Positions 53,747 through 63,254 are shown, counted from the stretch's first letter. The stretch is DNA of 64,000 bases from Cystobacter fuscus DSM 2262 (GCF_000335475.2 NZ_ANAH02000004.1:186001-250000), one strand, 5' to 3'. The notes: generated by a model from the letters alone, not told the origin. Program-made: numbers and translations.

Positions 53747-55177
53747 TCAACGCCGGAGCTGGATCATTTGCAGCAGCCTGTCCTCCCCCTGCTCCTTGGG
53801 GACCAGCAGCTCCGTCTGCAGCACGCGGCGCACCTTGGCGTTCTCGATCCACAGGCTGATCTTCCGCGGCTTCTTGCCCTCGGTGCGCTCGAGCAGCTCG
53901 ACCTTGAAGCAGGGGATCTGCTTCTTCAGGTTGCCCAGGCCCGAGACCACGCCCGCGAAGGGGACGGAGATCTCCCAGGTGGTGACGGGCTTGCCCGTGT
54001 CCAGCCCCTCCGGCTCGAGCACCTCGAGGCTTCCGGTGAACCCCTGCCCCAGGGGCAGCGTGGCCAGGGAGAGCTCCAGCGGAGCGCCCGGGAACAGCAG
54101 CGGCTTGTCGCCCACGGGCTGATCGAACTTCGCCGGGGAGGCGCCCTTGCGCTCGCCACGCAGCGCTCCGTCGACGAGCTCCAGGCGCATCGAGGCCCTG
54201 CCGGGAGACAAGCCCTCCCACCGGTAGGGCAGCAGGGTCTTCGCGTCCACCCAATAGCTGTTCTTGACCTTGCCCGCGGGAGTGAGGCCCGCGTCGGTGA
54301 TGACGAACGCGTCGCGCTTCTTGTCGCGCTTGCGCACGGTGCTGCGCTGGAGGGTGCCCACCGTGAAGCTCCAGGGCAGCACGCCTTCGGGCAGCTTCTC
54401 CTGGATGCTTTGGTACTGGAACGCGCCCGGCTTGAGCAGCCGCGCCTGGAGCAACGTCAGCGTGGCGATCGAAACAGGGGACGGGGTAGGGCTCTCCACG
54501 GCGGGCGGAGTGGAGGCCACCGCGGGCGGCGGCTGGGTGGGGCTCTCGGCGGCGGGGTTGGAGGCCACCCCGGGAGGGGTCGCCACGGCGGGCGGCGTCA
54601 CCACGGCGGGCGCGGTGGCCACGGGCGGCGCGGACGGCTCCTCCACGCGCAAGGAGTTCACGAAGCGCTGGAGCACCGCCTCGGGGGGAAGCGCCTCGCC
54701 GCCCACCTCGATGTCCACGAGCTGCGCGCCGACGAGCACCAGCCTCCCCGCCGCCTGGTACGTCGAGCCATCGATGGACTCGAACCGGTAGTCGAGCGCG
54801 GGGAAGCTCCCCACGAGCAGGGGCTCCTGGCGCTTGATCTCGAAGCCTCCCTCCTCCGCGTTCCGGTCCAGCTGGTGCTGGAGGTACGCGGACGGCGTGC
54901 CCTCGACCTGCGCCTTGCCGTACGACACGCGCAGGAGCCACTCGTCCGTGGGGTCCGCATAGCGGCAGTCCGGCAGCTCGGAGTTCGCGTCGCACGTGGG
55001 CTCGGCGGGGAACTCGATGCTGAAGCGTCCTCCCGAGGGACTCACCCGCCGGGCCGACGTCTCGGAGGAGGGTTCGGAGGGAGCGGCCGCGCAGCACAGG
55101 ATGGACAGGCCCATCGACACACCCGCGTGTGCCAGGCCTCGCCAGGAAGAAATGAGCATGAGCCGGAGGTCTATCAT
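53747..55177 (-). CDS. Hypothetical exported protein with Pro/Ala-rich linker, 476 aa
   Basis: N-terminal hydrophobic segment (HAGVSMGLSILCCAAA) ending in two Cys, so possibly a lipoprotein. Residues about 40-180 form a beta-rich domain (GRFSIEFPAEPTC, YADPTDEWLLRVSYGKA, TYQAAGRLVLVGAQLVDIEV). A low-complexity Ala/Pro/Thr/Val linker (about 185-245) with TPPAVATPPG-like repeats joins it to a second beta-rich domain (about 255-476). No family recognised. ATG 55177 or 55159 are both possible. It is divergent from the KaiC operon. Confidence 0.7.
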   Translation of the reverse strand: MIDLRLMLISSWRGLAHAGVSMGLSILCCAAAPSEPSSETSARRVSPSGGRFSIEFPAEPTCDANSELPDCRYADPTDEWLLRVSYGKAQVEGTPSAYLQHQLDRNAEEGGFEIKRQEPLLVGSFPALDYRFESIDGSTYQAAGRLVLVGAQLVDIEVGGEALPPEAVLQRFVNSLRVEEPSAPPVATAPAVVTPPAVATPPGVASNPAAESPTQPPPAVASTPPAVESPTPSPVSIATLTLLQARLLKPGAFQYQSIQEKLPEGVLPWSFTVGTLQRSTVRKRDKKRDAFVITDAGLTPAGKVKNSYWVDAKTLLPYRWEGLSPGRASMRLELVDGALRGERKGASPAKFDQPVGDKPLLFPGAPLELSLATLPLGQGFTGSLEVLEPEGLDTGKPVTTWEISVPFAGVVSGLGNLKKQIPCFKVELLERTEGKKPRKISLWIENAKVRRVLQTELLVPKEQGEDRLLQMIQLRR

Positions 55178-55328
55178 GGCCCGCCCCCCGCCCGCCCGCC
55201 GGGGCCCTGGCGCCACTCCTCCCGACGTGCCAGGGAAGGTGACACGAGGTCTTCCCGGAGGTGGACATCACCCTCCGCGCCCATGTAATCCGGAGGTGCG
55301 GTTGCGTCATCCCCCCGTCCCGCTCCCC

Positions 55329-55751
55329 ATGCCCGATCGCAACATCCACGAAGAGGCCGTCACGGCATGGCGCGCGGGCTGGGCGGGGAGCCTGGCGCAA
55401 ACCGCCTTGTTGGACCTCTTCGAGCGCGCCCTGGATGCGCTCTGGCAGCGCGCGCACATGAGCTTGGGCGAGATGACCCTGATGGCCATCGTGGATCGGG
55501 TGCTCCACCAGGGCGGCGAGAAGTACCCCCACCTCGCTCAGCTCAAGGTCGAGACGAGCGGGGTGCACTTCGGAGAGCTGCGGCATTCCGCCCAGGAGCT
55601 CGATCGCGTGATGCTCGAGGAGTCGCTCGTGTTCCTGGTGTACGAGTTGCTGCGGGTGTTCGGTTCGCTCACGGGAGAGATCCTCACCCCGGGCCTCCAC
55701 GCGGAGTTGCACAAGGTGCGGGTGCCAGCGTCGCAGGGAGGGAAGCCATGA
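55329..55751 (+). CDS. Hypothetical protein encoded before the KaiC-like ATPase, 140 aa
   Basis: All-helical soluble protein without signal (AWRAGWAGSLAQTALLDLFE, LDALWQRAHMSLGEMTLMAI, SLVFLVYELLRVFGSLTGEI). The stop overlaps the next ATG as ATGA (55748-55751), so its product is coupled to the KaiC-like protein and may be its partner. It does not look like KaiA or KaiB. The ATG at 55329 is chosen over upstream in-frame Mets, which lie in GC-noise antisense to the neighbour. Confidence 0.7.
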   Translation: MPDRNIHEEAVTAWRAGWAGSLAQTALLDLFERALDALWQRAHMSLGEMTLMAIVDRVLHQGGEKYPHLAQLKVETSGVHFGELRHSAQELDRVMLEESLVFLVYELLRVFGSLTGEILTPGLHAELHKVRVPASQGGKP

Positions 55752-57946
55752 GCGGGCCCACGGAGCCCTTTTCGCTGCCCCGGCTGGAGACGGGCATTTC
55801 CAACCTGGATGCCATCTTCCACGGCGGCATGCCCAAGGGCGTCATCTCCGTCATCGCCGGCCCCCCGGGCTCGGGCAAGACGACCCTCGTCCAGCAGATG
55901 TGCTTCCACCACGCCGCCCAGGGGGGCCGCGTCCTCTACTTCAACACCCTCTCCGAGCCCACCGCCAAGACGCTGCTCTACCTGCGGCCCTTCACCTTCT
56001 TCGATCCCAAGCTGCTCGAGGAGCGCATCCGCTTCATCGACCTCGGCCTGAGCCTGCGCACCAAGGGGCTGGAGCTCACGACCAACCTGCTCATCGAACA
56101 GCTCAAGCTGTTCAAGCCCACGATGGTGGTCATCGACAGCTTCAAGGTCTTCGATGACCTGGCCCGCTCGTCCGAGGAGCTGCGCAAGTTCACCTACGAG
56201 CTCACCGTGCGGCTGATGGCCTGGGAGTGCACCACCTTCCTGCTCGGCGAGTACAGCTCCGAGCACTTCGAGCACCCGGCCTACTCCGCCATCGACGGCA
56301 TCATCACCGTCAAGCAGGAGCAGCGCTCGGGCGAGCGGCAACGGCTGCTGCAGATCGTCAAGATGCGCGGCACCTCGCACAGCCACGAGGAGCACCCCTT
56401 CGTCATCACCTCGGCGGGTGTCGAGGTGTACGCGCCGAGCATCACCCTGCGGCGCATGCGCCACTCCGCGGCGGGCGCGGAGGGCACCCAGCGGATGAAG
56501 ACGGGCATCTCCAAGCTCGATGCGCTCCTGGGCAAGGGCATTCCGCTGGGCTCGAGCATCATCGTGTCGGGCGTGTCGGGCACCGGCAAGACGGTGCTGG
56601 GGCTGGAGTTCCTCTACCGGGGCGCCCGGGAGCAGAACCAGAAGGGCCTCTTCCTCTCCTTCGAGGAGACCGAGACGCGCCTGCGCGACACCGCCCGGGG
56701 GCTGGGCTGGGAGCTGGACCGGGAGATCGACCGGGGCATGGTGCAGATCGTCTTCATCCCCCAGCCCGACATCCTCGTGGACCGGGACATCCTGGAGCTG
56801 CAGCGACGCGTGGAGACGTTCGGCGCCCAGCGCGTGGTGGTCGACTCCATGTCCGTCTTCCTCCACAAGCTCGAGGAGCGGAGCGTCACCCGGGACAAGG
56901 TGTTCTGGCTGACCAACATCATCCAGAACCAGAACGCGGTGGGCTTCTTCGCCAACGACATCCCCGCGGGCACGCAGCAGCACAGCCGCTTCGGGGTGGA
57001 GGAGACGGTGATGGACGGGCTCATCCTCCTGTGGTCGGAGGCCCAGGGGCTCGAGCGCCACCGCTATCTCGAGGTCCACAAGCTGCGCAACACCGCTCAC
57101 GCCTCCGGCCGGCACTCCATCACCATCGGCCCCGGGGGCATGCAGGTCTTCCCTCGACTGGACGAAGTGCCCCGCCTGGACGCGCCCTTCTCGCCGCGCG
57201 ACGAGCGGGTGTCCACGGGGGTGCCCCAGCTCGACGAGCTGCTCGGCGGAGGGCTGCTGGACGGCAGCGTCACCCTCTTGTCCGGCAGCCCCGGCACCGG
57301 CAAGAGCACCCTGGGCATCCAGTTCGTGCTCGAGGCGGCGCGCAGCCAGAAGCGCGCGCTCTACATCACCCTCGAGGAGGGTCCCCATCAGCTCGTCCGC
57401 GGCGCCGAGTCCCTCGGGCTGCCCCTGGGCGAGGCCGTCAAGGCCGGCGAGGTGGAGATCCTCTACCTGCCGCGCGAGCACCTGCACGCCTCGCGCTTCC
57501 TGAGCATGGTGGAGCAGAAGATCCACGAGCTGCGGCCCACCCGCCTGGTGCTCGACAGCGCGAGCGACATCGAGGTGCTCGGGTTCATCTCCGAGGAGCT
57601 GCGGCGGCTGCTCTACGGGCTGGTGCTGCGCCTGCGCACGCTCGGGGTGACGAGCCTCTTCACCGTCGAGGCCCGCTCGCTCTTCGTCTCCGACACCATC
57701 AGCGAGCGTGGCCTGTCGCCGCTGGCCGACAACATCTTCATGCTGCGCTACCTCCAGGACGATGGAGGGCTCATGCCGGTGCTCACGGTGGTGAAGACCC
57801 GGGGCAGTGCCCATGTCCGCTCCAGCCACCGCATCCTCATCGAGCAGGGCGGCTTCAAGCTGGGTGGCCAGATCGAAACGCCGGTCCCATTTTCAGGGCA
57901 GAAGAAGAAGCGTCACCTGGGCATCAAGTGGCGACGCCACGAGTAG
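55748..57946 (+). CDS. Triple-domain KaiC-like ATPase, 732 aa
   Basis: RecA-superfamily ATPase of the KaiC family with three tandem domains instead of KaiC's two. Walker A motifs: GPPGSGKT (38-45), GVSGTGKT (275-282) and GSPGTGKS (513-520). Each is followed by a Walker B (TMVVIDSF, RVVVDSMS, RLVLDSAS). The adjacent catalytic Glu pair is present in domains 2 (EE306-307) and 3 (EE543-544) but domain 1 has LSEP there. Each domain starts with a KaiC-type TGISKLD / TGVPQLDELLGGG motif. Encoded between a 140-aa helical protein and a histidine kinase, so probably a signalling or timing module; KaiA/KaiB are not seen here. Confidence 0.92.
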   Translation: MSGPTEPFSLPRLETGISNLDAIFHGGMPKGVISVIAGPPGSGKTTLVQQMCFHHAAQGGRVLYFNTLSEPTAKTLLYLRPFTFFDPKLLEERIRFIDLGLSLRTKGLELTTNLLIEQLKLFKPTMVVIDSFKVFDDLARSSEELRKFTYELTVRLMAWECTTFLLGEYSSEHFEHPAYSAIDGIITVKQEQRSGERQRLLQIVKMRGTSHSHEEHPFVITSAGVEVYAPSITLRRMRHSAAGAEGTQRMKTGISKLDALLGKGIPLGSSIIVSGVSGTGKTVLGLEFLYRGAREQNQKGLFLSFEETETRLRDTARGLGWELDREIDRGMVQIVFIPQPDILVDRDILELQRRVETFGAQRVVVDSMSVFLHKLEERSVTRDKVFWLTNIIQNQNAVGFFANDIPAGTQQHSRFGVEETVMDGLILLWSEAQGLERHRYLEVHKLRNTAHASGRHSITIGPGGMQVFPRLDEVPRLDAPFSPRDERVSTGVPQLDELLGGGLLDGSVTLLSGSPGTGKSTLGIQFVLEAARSQKRALYITLEEGPHQLVRGAESLGLPLGEAVKAGEVEILYLPREHLHASRFLSMVEQKIHELRPTRLVLDSASDIEVLGFISEELRRLLYGLVLRLRTLGVTSLFTVEARSLFVSDTISERGLSPLADNIFMLRYLQDDGGLMPVLTVVKTRGSAHVRSSHRILIEQGGFKLGGQIETPVPFSGQKKKRHLGIKWRRHE

Positions 57947-57968
57947 GGTCCACGCCAGGAGTCACCCC

Positions 57969-59876
57969 ATGGTGGAATCGAGCCCAAGCCCCCAGATTTC
58001 ACCCGGCGACTCCCCCGAGACGGCCTGGAGGGCCGCCCGGCCCGGCACGCCCTCCTTCCGCGAGCTGGAGCACGCCTGGCGACACGTCGGCTACCTCTAC
58101 GAAATCAGCAAGCTGCTCAGCGGCTTCGACACCGCGGAGCACACGCTCCCCCGGTTGATGACGCTGGCCACCCAGGTGCTGCCCGTGCGCACCGCCCTCC
58201 TGTTCGAGGGCGTGGATGGCAAGGGGGAGGCCTGCCTGGAGCGCCCCCGGCTGACGGCCTGGCGGGCGTCCGATGTGCCGGACACGCAGTGGCTCCGCGC
58301 CATGGAGCAGGGAACCACCAGCTATGCGTACCTGGTGGGGGTGAGCGGGGTGAGGCCCGAGGTCGTCACGGCGGGCGAGCCGGGCGCACCGAGGGCCGGG
58401 GACGTCCTGGCGCTCGCGCCCCGTGGCGCGACCCCGACGCTCGTCAGCCTGCCGCTGGTGGCCAAGGGCCGCGCCTTCGGCACGCTCCAGATGGAGGTGA
58501 TGGGGGTGCTGGCCGAGGAGGGGCTCGCGTTCATCGACGCGGTGACCAACCAGCTCGCCACGGCCCTGGACCGCGCCCACGCGCTGCGGCGCGAGGTGTG
58601 CCAGCGCGAGCGGGCGGAAGCGAGCGAGCGTGCCCAGCGCGAGCTCTTGGAGCGTGAGCAGCAGGCGCACCGGGAGCTGGAGAAGGCCCACCGGCGCCAG
58701 GCCTTCCTCGCCGAGGCGGGCGCGCTGCTGACCCAATCCCTCGACTACCGCGTGTCGCTGTCCGCGGTGGCGCGCCTGCTGGTGCCCACCTGGGCCGACT
58801 GCTGCGTCATCGACCTGTTCACCCGTGACACCAAGGACTCGTGCGGCACCGAGCGCGTCGCCCTGGTGGTCACCGAGCCGCCCGGGCCGGCCTCGGCGGG
58901 CACGTCCTTCGTCTCCCGGGCCTTCACGGACCACCCCTGGGTGGCCCTGTCGCCGAGCCCCGAGCGCCTGACGGAGCAGAGCTCGGCGGTGGAGCGGGCC
59001 GAGTGGGCCGGGTTTCCCTCCAACCTGCGCCTGCGCATCCAGGTGCGCGGCCACACGCTCGGGGTGGTGAGCCTCATCGCCGCCGGGCCCGGGCGCCATG
59101 ACGCCGCCGACGTCGCGCTCTTCGAGGCGCTCGTGCAACGCATCGCCGCGGCGGTGGACACCGCGCACCTGTACGAGAAGGCCCAGGAGGCGGTGCGCTG
59201 GCGCGACGAGCTGCTCGCCGTCGTCTCCCACGACATCAAGACGCCGCTGCTCGTGGTGAAGCTCAACGCGGAGCTCCTCCTCAAGGCCGCCCACGAGGGC
59301 GAGCCGCACCCGCGCCAGGAGCGCCTGATGGAGTCCATCCTCCACTCGGCGGACCACATGAGGGATTTGATCGCGGGGCTGTTGGATCGCTCGCGCCTGC
59401 AGGGCGGGCCCGTGCCGCTCACCCTCCAGCCGCTGCCGGTGAAGGCGATCATCGAGCAGGCGCTGCAGGTGCTCGAGCCGCTCGCCCAGAGCAGGACCCT
59501 GAAGCTGAAGGTGGCGGTGAGCCCGGAGGCGCGGCCCGTGAAGGCCGACCGGGAGCGGGTGCTGCAAATCATCAGCAACCTGGTGGGCAACGCGCTCAAG
59601 TTCACGCCCCCGGGGGGCACCATCACCGTGAGGGCCAAGCCAGTGGACGGGATGGTGCGCTTCTCGGTGAAGGACAACGGGCCGGGCATCTCCCCCACGG
59701 ACGTGCCGCACCTCTTCGAGCGCTTCTGGCGCTCGGCCAGCGCGTCCGAGCGGGGAACAGGGCTGGGGTTGAACATCGTGAAGACGCTGGTGGAGGCGCA
59801 CGGCGGCACCGTCTGGGTGGAGTCGCAGCTCGGCGCGGGCAGCACCTTCTTCTTCACCCTGCCCGTGGCCGACTGA
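57969..59876 (+). CDS. GAF-GAF sensor histidine kinase, 635 aa
   Basis: Soluble hybrid sensor without membrane helices. Two GAF-like domains (roughly residues 35-200 and 260-400) are joined by a Glu/Arg-rich coiled coil (about 205-245). The dimerisation/phosphoacceptor domain has His421 in VVSHDIKTPL, followed by the ATPase part (NLVGNALKFTPPGG, KDNGPGIS, GTGLGLNIVKTLVEAHGG). No receiver domain is fused or adjacent. It starts 22 bp after the KaiC-like gene, so the pair is likely one operon; the KaiC domain may feed its state to this kinase, which is inference. Confidence 0.93.
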   Translation: MVESSPSPQISPGDSPETAWRAARPGTPSFRELEHAWRHVGYLYEISKLLSGFDTAEHTLPRLMTLATQVLPVRTALLFEGVDGKGEACLERPRLTAWRASDVPDTQWLRAMEQGTTSYAYLVGVSGVRPEVVTAGEPGAPRAGDVLALAPRGATPTLVSLPLVAKGRAFGTLQMEVMGVLAEEGLAFIDAVTNQLATALDRAHALRREVCQRERAEASERAQRELLEREQQAHRELEKAHRRQAFLAEAGALLTQSLDYRVSLSAVARLLVPTWADCCVIDLFTRDTKDSCGTERVALVVTEPPGPASAGTSFVSRAFTDHPWVALSPSPERLTEQSSAVERAEWAGFPSNLRLRIQVRGHTLGVVSLIAAGPGRHDAADVALFEALVQRIAAAVDTAHLYEKAQEAVRWRDELLAVVSHDIKTPLLVVKLNAELLLKAAHEGEPHPRQERLMESILHSADHMRDLIAGLLDRSRLQGGPVPLTLQPLPVKAIIEQALQVLEPLAQSRTLKLKVAVSPEARPVKADRERVLQIISNLVGNALKFTPPGGTITVRAKPVDGMVRFSVKDNGPGISPTDVPHLFERFWRSASASERGTGLGLNIVKTLVEAHGGTVWVESQLGAGSTFFFTLPVAD

Positions 59877-59894
59877 GGGCGTGGGCCACGGCGC

Positions 59895-60701
59895 TCACTG
59901 CCGCCCCAGCTCCCGGTCCCACGCGTACAGTTGGCCATTCACCGTGAAGCGGTAGGCGCTGGAGATGTCCTCCCAGTCGTCCGTGCGGAGCGCGTCGAGG
60001 CGCTCGCGCAGGAAGTCCGGGTCGTTGAACTCCTCGCGGTGTTGGAGATCGGTGTTCATCCGCACCACGCTGGGAATCACCCGGAGCACGGCCTGCGTGC
60101 ACTCCTCCCGAGTCGCACGAGCCATGCGCTCCACCGTCAGCGCCAGGTGCTCGCGCACCGAGGCAGCGCCTCCGGGGCACCACGCCTCCAGCGTCATCCC
60201 GTAGATGTACGCGATGAGCTCATCGAGCGTGTGGTGGGTGTCGGGCACCCTGTACGCGTAGCGTGGGCCCTGGAGCACGTCCCAGAAGCGCAACAGCGCC
60301 GCGAACCGCTCGGCCATGCGCTGCGCGCTGCGCAACGGGGGAGGAGACACGGCATGGTAGAGCGCGCCCCACGGGGTGCTCAGACAGAAGGACTCGAAGG
60401 CCGCCTCCATGCGCTGGCGCTCCTCTTTCGGGACGCCCTCATCCAAGTGGGTGAAGACGTCGATGAACATGTGAATCCGCCAACTCGAGCGGCCCATGAA
60501 TCCAAACTCGGCCCCCGCGTGCATCACCAGCGGCTCACCGGGCGACACCTGGAGCATCCGCCGGGGCCGGCTGAAGCCACCCGTCTTGAGGTACTCCCGG
60601 GCCCATCCTTCGCTCCTGGTCCTCACCTCGCGGCGAATGGAGCCAATAGAACCGTGGAGCATCGCGGGGAACTCGAGCACCGGGGACTGCGGCGTGGTCA
60701 T
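59895..60701 (-). CDS. Unrecognised cytosolic partner, copy 1, 268 aa
   Basis: No signal peptide or membrane helix and no recognised domain. It begins MTTPQSPVLEFP; the middle has a conserved core (AFESFCLSTPWGALYHAVSP; LLRFWDVLQGPRYA; TLEAWCPGGAASVREHL) and the C-terminus NDPDFLRERLDALR and VNGQLYAWDR. Copies 2 and 3 share the core but differ strongly in residues about 17-85. It follows the secreted nuclease-like gene (60784-61527) by 82 bp, as an immunity or processing partner would; this is inferred. Confidence 0.7.
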   Translation of the reverse strand: MTTPQSPVLEFPAMLHGSIGSIRREVRTRSEGWAREYLKTGGFSRPRRMLQVSPGEPLVMHAGAEFGFMGRSSWRIHMFIDVFTHLDEGVPKEERQRMEAAFESFCLSTPWGALYHAVSPPPLRSAQRMAERFAALLRFWDVLQGPRYAYRVPDTHHTLDELIAYIYGMTLEAWCPGGAASVREHLALTVERMARATREECTQAVLRVIPSVVRMNTDLQHREEFNDPDFLRERLDALRTDDWEDISSAYRFTVNGQLYAWDRELGRQ

Positions 60702-60783
60702 GGTCCCGGCCCTACCATGGAGGTCAGGTGCACCTCAAGCACCAGGACCCGCGCTCGCTTCGATGGGGCCAGACGCCGCCCGC

Positions 60784-61527
60784 TCAGTGGCAGTCCACGG
60801 GCAGGTAGACCTGGCCCTGGAAGCCGCTGGGCCATTCGCCCTTTTCATAAGCAGCCCGGATCGCCTGCTCGGCCATCTCGCCGCGCTGTTCTGCTTCTTC
60901 CCTGGGCAACGCCTCTTCCTTCTGGGCCGCCCGCTCCTTCCAGGACGCATGGGGCTTCTCGCGCCGGTAGCTCCAGCGGTAGAGCGTCACTCCGGGCTCG
61001 GGCGTGCGCCAGGACAATTGCCAGAGTGCTCCTCCATTCTCGAATTCGAGGAAGAGTGCGCCCTCGAAGCCAGTGCCTCCCTTGAGTTTCTTGTCAGGAT
61101 TGACGGCCTCGTTCAGAGCCGCCAGGTAGCGCCCCGCCTGTTCTCTGCCTTCCTCGCGCCCTTCCTCATTGTCTGGCTTGACCTCGAAGAGCACCAAGGC
61201 GTTTGTATCGGTGATGTCCGGGCGCAGGAGTCTAACGAACTTCGAGAGACGCTTGGGGTCTCCCAACTTCCCGTTCTTCATGATGGTGGAGAGATCAATG
61301 GTGTCGAGGAAGACGGTGTTGGTGGGGTACTGCACGAGGTACTGCATGCCAATGGTGAAGTGTGCGGCCTTGCCAAGAAAAGCGTCCCAGGGTTCCCTGG
61401 AGTCTGGCTTGCGGCCCGGGAGCTTGAAGGAAGGAGGCTCCGCCTGGGCGCCGAGGGCCACCACGAGCACCAGGAGAAAACCCATCAGCCTCCAGTTGTA
61501 CCAACTCCTGCCTCCATGCGTCTTCAC
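60784..61527 (-). CDS. Secreted PD-(D/E)XK-like protein, copy 1, 247 aa
   Basis: Exported (hydrophobic core MGFLLVLVVALGAQA, probable cleavage after residue 29, no lipobox). The mature part has a restriction-endonuclease-like signature: RPDI (Asp104), then FEVKP (Glu115, Lys117) and Gln130 in EQAGRYLAALN. This order matches nuclease domains in polymorphic toxins. The C-terminal half is rich in Glu/Lys/Arg. GTG at 61527 is used because copy 2 has an ATG at the equivalent codon. It is highly similar (about 92% by eye after the signal) to copy 2. Toxic activity is inferred, not shown. Confidence 0.65.
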   Translation of the reverse strand: MKTHGGRSWYNWRLMGFLLVLVVALGAQAEPPSFKLPGRKPDSREPWDAFLGKAAHFTIGMQYLVQYPTNTVFLDTIDLSTIMKNGKLGDPKRLSKFVRLLRPDITDTNALVLFEVKPDNEEGREEGREQAGRYLAALNEAVNPDKKLKGGTGFEGALFLEFENGGALWQLSWRTPEPGVTLYRWSYRREKPHASWKERAAQKEEALPREEAEQRGEMAEQAIRAAYEKGEWPSGFQGQVYLPVDCH

Positions 61528-61620
61528 GTGCACCCCGCGTCTCCCGTCTCGGTGTCTGCTTTCGGAGGGAACCAGAAAGGGCTGACATGCCGAGGACCGT
61601 AAAGCCGAGCGCGGCGGCGC

Positions 61621-62424
61621 TCACTGCTGCGCCAGCGCCCGGTCCCACGCGTACAGCGCCCCGTTCACCGAGAAGCGGTAGGCGCTGGAAAGAGACTCGA
61701 ACTCCTCTGGGCGGAGCGCGTCGAGGCGCTCACGCAGGAAGTCCGGGTCGCTGAGCACCTCGCGGTGCTTGAGATCGGCGTTGGCCCGCATCAGGACGGG
61801 GAGCACCCGGAGCACGGCCTCCATACACTCCTCTCGGGTCGCACGAGCCATGCGCTCCACCGTCAGCGTCAGGTGCTCGCGCACCGAGGCAGCGCCTCCG
61901 GGGCACCACGCCTCCAGCGTCATTCCGTAGATGTCCTCCACCAGTTCCTCCAGCGTGTACTTCCGATCAAACCAGAACGCGTAGCGCGGGCCCTGGAGCA
62001 CGTCCCAGAAGCGCAGCAGCGCCGCGAGCTGTCTGGCCATGCGCTGCGCGCTCCGCGGAGGGGAAGGAGACACGGCATGGTAGAGCGCACCCCACGGGGT
62101 GCTCAGGCAGAAGGACTCGAAGGCCTCCCGCGCGCGCTCGGACTCTGCGTCCGGCACGCCCTCGTCCAAGTGCATGAAGACGTCGGAGAACAGGTGCACC
62201 CGCCAGCGGGGGTGGGGGATGATGTCGAAATCGCCCCCCGAGTGAACGATCACCACCTCACCGGGCGGCACCTGGCGCATCCGCCGGGGCTGGCTGAAGG
62301 CACCGGTCATGACGTACTCCCGAGCCCATTCCTGGCCCTTGGCGCTCACCTTGCGAAGGATGGCGCCGGTACGGCCGTGGAGCATCACGGGGAACTCGAG
62401 CACCGGGGACTGCGGCGTGGTCAT
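61621..62424 (-). CDS. Unrecognised cytosolic partner, copy 2, 267 aa
   Basis: Paralog of the 59895-60701 gene, from the same MTTPQSPVLEFP start to a matching DPDFLRERLDALR and YAWDRAL end. Residues 17-85 have many substitutions relative to copy 1 (for example VSAKGQEWAREYVMTGAFS versus VRTRSEGWAREYLKTGGFS), while the WCPGGAASVREHL block is identical. Follows the second secreted gene by 86 bp. Function unknown. Confidence 0.7.
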   Translation of the reverse strand: MTTPQSPVLEFPVMLHGRTGAILRKVSAKGQEWAREYVMTGAFSQPRRMRQVPPGEVVIVHSGGDFDIIPHPRWRVHLFSDVFMHLDEGVPDAESERAREAFESFCLSTPWGALYHAVSPSPPRSAQRMARQLAALLRFWDVLQGPRYAFWFDRKYTLEELVEDIYGMTLEAWCPGGAASVREHLTLTVERMARATREECMEAVLRVLPVLMRANADLKHREVLSDPDFLRERLDALRPEEFESLSSAYRFSVNGALYAWDRALAQQ

Positions 62425-62510
62425 GGTCCCGGCCCTACCATGGAGGTCAGGTACACCTCAAGCACCAGGACCCGCGCTCGCGCCCAAGATGCCAGACGCC
62501 TCCCGCCCGC

Positions 62511-63254
62511 TCAGTGGCAGTCCACGGGCAGGTAGACCTGGCCATGGAAGCCGCTGGGCCATTCGCCCTTTTCATAGGCAGCCCGGATCGCCTGCTCGGC
62601 CATCTCGCCGCGCTGTTCTGCTTCTTCCCTGGGCAACGCCTCTTCCTTCTGGGCCGCCCGCTCCTTCCAGGACGCATGGGGCTTCTCGCGCCGGTAGCTC
62701 CAGCGGTAGAGCGTCACTCCGGGCTCGGGCGTGCGCCAGGACAATTGCCAGAGTGCTCCTCCGTTCTCGAATTCGAGGAGGAGTGAGCCCTCGAAGCCAG
62801 TGCCTCCCTTGAGTTTCTTGTCGGGATTGACGGCCTCGTTCAGAGCCGCCAGGTAGCGCCCCACCTGTTCTCTGCCTTCCTCGCGCCCTTCCTCATTGTC
62901 TGGCTTGATCTCGAAGAGTACGAGGGCGCTCGTATCGGTGATGTCCGGGCGCAGGAGCCTGACGAACTTCGAGAGACGCTTGGGATTGCCCAACTTCCCC
63001 TCTCCCACAATGGTGGAGAGATCGTCGGGATCGAGGAAGACGGTTCTGGAGGGGTACTGCACGAGGTACTGCTTGCCAATAGCAAGGTGCGCAGCCTTGC
63101 CAAGAAAAGCGTCCCAGGGCTCCCGGGAGTCTGGCTTGCGGCCCGGGAGCTTGAAGGAAGGAGGCTCCGCCTGGGCGCCGAGGGCCAGTACGAGCACCAG
63201 GAGAAAACCCGCCAGCCTCCAGCCATACCGCCGCCTGCTTCCACACTCCGTCAT
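62511..63254 (-). CDS. Secreted PD-(D/E)XK-like protein, copy 2, 247 aa
   Basis: Paralog of the 60784-61527 gene of identical length. Signal peptide GFLLVLVLALGAQA. RPDI, FEIKP and the Gln are kept. Most differences from copy 1 lie in residues about 57-90 (LAIGKQYLVQYPSRT versus FTIGMQYLVQYPTNT, and DDLSTIVGEGKLGN versus IDLSTIMKNGKLGD), just before the active-site segment. ATG at 63254. Confidence 0.65.
   Translation of the reverse strand: MTECGSRRRYGWRLAGFLLVLVLALGAQAEPPSFKLPGRKPDSREPWDAFLGKAAHLAIGKQYLVQYPSRTVFLDPDDLSTIVGEGKLGNPKRLSKFVRLLRPDITDTSALVLFEIKPDNEEGREEGREQVGRYLAALNEAVNPDKKLKGGTGFEGSLLLEFENGGALWQLSWRTPEPGVTLYRWSYRREKPHASWKERAAQKEEALPREEAEQRGEMAEQAIRAAYEKGEWPSGFHGQVYLPVDCH

Noticed and set aside
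55329-57946. Circadian KaiABC operon
   Set aside because: The small upstream gene is not KaiA- or KaiB-like and the ATPase has three domains, so a KaiABC clock is not supported.
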